From Candidatus Jordarchaeales archaeon (GTDB lineage: Archaea > Asgardarchaeota > Jordiarchaeia > Jordiarchaeales > Freyrarchaeaceae), in NCBI GenBank assembly GCA_038889235.1, contig JAWAHN010000001.1, positions 908,852-972,851 of the forward strand: 64,000 nt of DNA, given 5' to 3'. Within the stretch, counting starts at the first letter, position 1; the number at the start of each line of letters is the position of its first letter. A model generated the notes under the pieces. That model ran no database searches. It saw nothing but the letters and a program-made list of their open reading frames with translations, and was not told the origin of the DNA. The position numbers were made by a program, and so were the translations under genes. This document shows, piece after piece, positions 61,003 to 64,000 of this stretch.

Positions 61003-62136
61003 CTATATAAAAAGATATTCAGCACCTCCAGTTTTGCTCCGGGTTTTGAAAATTTCGCTCAAAACTTCTTCTATCAATTGCTGGTCTATTTTGTCTGCAT
61101 TTTTTATGATTGCCCTATGGAACGCAGTTTTAAGCAATTTCTCCTTTAAATCTCTTCCAGAGAACCCTTCAGTTATAGAGGCTATTTTGTCGAAGTCACA
61201 CTCAACTTTGAGGGGAATCTTCTTGGCGTACATCTCGAGAATCTGCCTTCTTTCCTCTAGCGATGGCAGCGTGAACTCGATTTCCTCCTCAAACCTGTTT
61301 CTAAGGGCCAAATCTAATAGCATTAAGTTGTTTGTGGCCCCGATGCACACAACACCCGGTGTAAGCTCCAGCTTATCCATCTCTGCCAGGAGGGCGTTAA
61401 CCACCTCAGTGACGTCGCCCCTTACACTTTGAAACCTTCTATCGAGCCCTATAGCATCTATCTCGTCTAAATATACGACACTTGGGGCTGCCTCTCTCGC
61501 TCTCCTGAAAAGCCTACTTATTTTACTCGCCGCATCACCTACGTGGGTGCCTATGAGTTCAGGCGATTTAACGAAGAAAAACTCTGCTCCAGCCTCATTA
61601 GCCAGTGCTTGTGCCGTCATCGTTTTTCCCGTTCCTGGAGGACCATAAAAGAGAATGATTCTAGGCGCCCAGTCACCAAAAGCTTCTGGGCTTTCTAAGT
61701 ACTTTTTTATGATCATGCACTTTTCTTTAGCCCTTTGTTGTCCGACAACATCCGCGAGTGTAATCTTGGGAAACCGCGTAGAGGGGCGTCTTTCCGCTTT
61801 CTTAATTACTTTAAATACAGTTTTATTGGTAATTTGCCCCTCACTAGGTGTCATGTCGACTATCTTGAAAGCGAAGTCTGGAAAAAGGGACCTATCAAAA
61901 AGCAGATCTCCCTTTTTGACGTATAATCCATCCCATTGTTCTCTGGCATACGCTTGGAATACCTCAGGATTATCCACAGTCAATATAGTCTCTTTGTCCT
62001 CTCCTATTTCCCTTAAAGGGTATCCTAAAGGTTCAAGTTCTACTAGTACTGCCTGTTTTATTCTCTCTTTGCTTTTCTTATGCTTTTTTAGACTTTTGTA
62101 GTATACTTTTTCCTTTTCTAATTCCTCATTAACCAA
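61003..62136 (-). CDS. single-domain AAA+ ATPase (COG1223-like)
   Basis: About 377 residues. A helical/beta N-terminal region (1-110) precedes one AAA module: LFYGPPGTGKTMTAQALANEA (given as FYGPPGTGKTMTAQALA; Walker A near 165), VVYLDEIDAIGLDRR (Walker B), IGATNN (sensor 1) and the arginine-finger region LRNRFEEEI. Resembles PAN/VCP-related hexamers but is shorter. TTG 62136 behind GGGTGA; follows dnaG closely. Confidence 0.85.
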   Translation of the reverse strand: MVNEELEKEKVYYKSLKKHKKSKERIKQAVLVELEPLGYPLREIGEDKETILTVDNPEVFQAYAREQWDGLYVKKGDLLFDRSLFPDFAFKIVDMTPSEGQITNKTVFKVIKKAERRPSTRFPKITLADVVGQQRAKEKCMIIKKYLESPEAFGDWAPRIILFYGPPGTGKTMTAQALANEAGAEFFFVKSPELIGTHVGDAASKISRLFRRAREAAPSVVYLDEIDAIGLDRRFQSVRGDVTEVVNALLAEMDKLELTPGVVCIGATNNLMLLDLALRNRFEEEIEFTLPSLEERRQILEMYAKKIPLKVECDFDKIASITEGFSGRDLKEKLLKTAFHRAIIKNADKIDQQLIEEVLSEIFKTRSKTGGAEYLFI

Positions 62137-62141
62137 GTACT

Positions 62142-63369
62142 TCACCCTTCTTGCTCCATCATTATTTCATTGAATTCCATCACTTTGAGCTCTGCCGGCC
62201 TTTTGACCACATTTTCCTGGCGAACCCCAACAATCCACCTAGCACCCTTTTCTTGCGAAATGTCAATAAGTCTCTGCGTAACTATCCCGTCGAGAACTAT
62301 GCCCCCGATTTTCTCATTAATGTTTCGAAGGTAATCTGCTAGCTCCGATACTTCGACTTCTGCTACCATGTTAAGGTTCTCTCCAAGTATCCTTGCCTTA
62401 CCAGTGTTGAAAATTGCTTTCGAGTGCTCAATCACTTCCTGCGGAACCCTGCTCACTTTCTTAACAACTTGTTGTACTTTCTTTTCTTCACGTTTCTTCA
62501 TTTGCTCTTGCTCGACTATTTGCTCGACGGGTACCTTGTTGTTCAATGCTTTCACTATCTCTTTGAAAGTAAGGTCTTCGACCTCACGGCCAGGGGGTGC
62601 TCTAGCAATATAATCTATGTCCGCGACCTGCAGTAACTCTTTCAAAATTAAGTCGCCGCCTCTGTCTCCATCCAGAAAAGCTGTTACTACTTTTTTCTTA
62701 CTCAGCTCGATTATCGTTTTCGGGATGCTGGTTCCCTCTACCGCTATGACGTTCTTGAAGCCGTGTTTTAACATATTAAGCACGTCAGCTCTACCTTCAA
62801 CTATGATGATTTCGTCTGACGAGTCTATTTCTGGGCCTGCGGGCAGCCCTTCTTTTCCATATTTGCATATCTCCGCCGTTCTTACCGCTTCAAGGACCTT
62901 GTTGACTATCTGTTCTGTCTCTGGGGAAACCTCCTCCGGCCACCTTCTTAGAATTTCAACGGCCCGCTCAATAATCCTCTTTCGTTTACTTTCTCTAACA
63001 TCCTCTATAGATTCAAATGTCACTTTAGCGCTGCATGGCCCTATTCTGTCAATAGTTTCGAGTGCCGCTGCAAGGATGGCTGTCTCAACTTTATCAAGAC
63101 TTGAAGGAACAATTATCTCCCCTATAGCTTTACCTCCATGATACTCAAGTTCTGCCTTTATACGCCCTATTCTCCCCGTGCGTTGAAGCTCTCTTAGATC
63201 CATGTCAGATCCGAGAAGCCCCTCCAATTTGCCTACGTGAGCCGCGACCGGCTCCACGTAATTGGCCGAATATTGCTCCTATGACATCGGGCTTCTCGAC
63301 AACACCATTTACCTCTATTTTTGCTTTTATAATGTATTTTATCGTGCCGATATCATTTCGATCAGCCAT
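62142..63369 (-). CDS. dnaG: DnaG-like primase, interrupted by a 34-nt insertion
   Basis: Archaeal DnaG (exosome-associated Toprim protein). The N-terminal exon starts at ATG 63369 with a GGAGGTGAT SD and reads [20 protein letters not shown] then IGAIFGQ; the rest in another frame reads [20 protein letters not shown]. Toprim motifs [10 protein letters not shown] and FLDGDRGGD are intact. The frames join exactly if 34 nt between AATT repeats (63226-63229 and 63260-63263) are removed, restoring the GAIFGQ-xEGLLG block. The insertion folds as a hairpin. Without removal the gene cannot be read from a conserved start. 397 residues after removal. Confidence 0.85.
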
Positions 63370-63486
63370 ATAAATATCACCTCCAATCTAATCAATAAAG
63401 TGGAAGCGGGAGGGCTTAACATCGAACTGATAAGTAAGTGTTGAAGAACACATTAATCCTCCAAATTTCCGGTTTTTGATTAGTTT

Positions 63487-63879
63487 TTAGAGTTCTTCAA
63501 ACAAGCTCTCCGTTTTAAAGTACATTTTGGCAAAGCCCTCCACGCATGGTGTTATGTACGTTCTCAGCCTCCTTATTTTCTCTCTAAAGTAAGTTGTTAA
63601 ATTGCTGGCGTCTATCATATAAGATAAGATTGTCGCTGCTAGTCTTTCTCCCTCTTTATCGAAGTCGGTCAGAATTATAACTTCTCTACCTCTGTTTCTC
63701 TCGACTATTTCGTGTATTTTTACACCCGAGATTGTTATTATTGGGCCTCTAAATCCTATCTTCCTCAGACTGTCTCTATCTTTTTTACCCTCAACTATAA
63801 GTGTAACTCCTCTCTCTGAGTATTCTTTTATCTCGTCCAAGATTTCTTTGAACATTTCTAAAGGGTCATTTTGGGTCAA
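63487..63879 (-). CDS. Toprim-domain protein, UPF0292 family
   Basis: About 130 residues with a single Toprim fold: VTLIVEGKKDRDSLRKIG (catalytic Glu) near residue 27 and IILTDFDKEGERLA (DxD) near 68. Matches the small archaeal UPF0292 group. Role unknown. TTG 63879 behind AGGAGAAGG; GTG 63885 is open. Upstream of, and in line with, dnaG across a 117-nt gap that holds the dnaG promoter or leader. Confidence 0.85.
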   Translation of the reverse strand: MTQNDPLEMFKEILDEIKEYSERGVTLIVEGKKDRDSLRKIGFRGPIITISGVKIHEIVERNRGREVIILTDFDKEGERLAATILSYMIDASNLTTYFREKIRRLRTYITPCVEGFAKMYFKTESLFEEL

Positions 63880-64000
63880 GGCCACCTTCTCCTGCTTCCT
63901 AGGTTGTATTTGTTAAGAGGTAAATGTTGCTGTCTTTTTACATTTTTGAAGAATATTTTTCTCGAATCGATTATTAAATATAGCGTTCTGAAATTAACCC

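Noticed and set aside
63226-63263. Canonical bulge-helix-bulge intron in dnaG
   Set aside because: The strict 3-4-3 geometry could not be fitted by hand; only a relaxed form with a 1-nt and a 5-nt bulge is visible, so the class is left open.

Overview
This window comes from an archaeal chromosome, very probably an anaerobe. Archaea-specific genes fill it: RaSEA/ArcS (archaeosine), Taw1 (wyosine), DphB (diphthamide), Orc1/Cdc6, the DNA polymerase D small subunit, Hef, archaeal DnaG, CTP-dependent riboflavin kinase, FAU-1 and several UPF families. Oxygen-sensitive or anaerobic enzymes include class III ribonucleotide reductase, a formylmethanofuran dehydrogenase (Fwd) cluster, HypF (NiFe hydrogenase maturation), AmrS and SepRS (tRNA-dependent cysteine synthesis). 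PolD, Hef and SepRS argue against Sulfolobus-type Crenarchaeota. A Bathyarchaeia-, Hadarchaeota- or Korarchaeota-like lineage is possible, but I cannot place it. TTG and GTG starts behind strong Shine-Dalgarno (SD) sequences are common.

Layout. 0-11.4 kb: tRNA deazapurine modification (RaSEA, ArcS, QueD, DUF366, QueE), a metallo-beta-lactamase nuclease, NrdD with a thioredoxin-like partner, and RlmE. 11.5-15.3 kb: fwdD-fwdA-ferredoxin-fwdB. 17.4-27.4 kb: FolD-PurH, a CoA-transferase, Taw1, a translin-like protein overlapping sepS, RibK-RibL, DphB and an MtnA-type isomerase. 28-30.5 kb: hypF. 30.5-36.3 kb: a poorly recognisable gene set sharing an operator-like motif, a likely replication origin with three ORB-type elements, and orc1/cdc6. 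36.3-49.8 kb: PolD small subunit, a PhoU-like regulator, MoxR/VWA pair, LysR, tRNA-Leu, FAU-1, Hef, a PAPS-reductase-family protein and GcvH. 50-64 kb: CoaD, PheS-PheT, a structured RNA candidate, two radical SAM enzymes, PRPP synthetase, TrmG10, RNase Z, UPF0201/UPF0200, a AAA ATPase, DnaG and a small Toprim protein.

The most unusual signal is a set of very short insertions (about 14-34 nt) that interrupt otherwise conserved genes. There is one in dnaG (34 nt, hairpin, AATT repeats), one in a COG1313-type radical SAM gene (28 nt, hairpin), three or four in queE (26, 19, 24 and about 26 nt) and three in one tRNA-Leu(CAG) (18, 16 and 14 nt). Removing them restores the family-conserved protein segments or an 87-nt tRNA. 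This could be a set of mini-introns in protein and tRNA genes, or another excision or bypass system. It needs RNA evidence.

Second-tier signals are a 29-bp motif shared upstream of three unknown genes beside the origin, repeated palindromes in that region, a candidate structured RNA at 54.5 kb, and a divergent FwdA that lacks one canonical zinc ligand.
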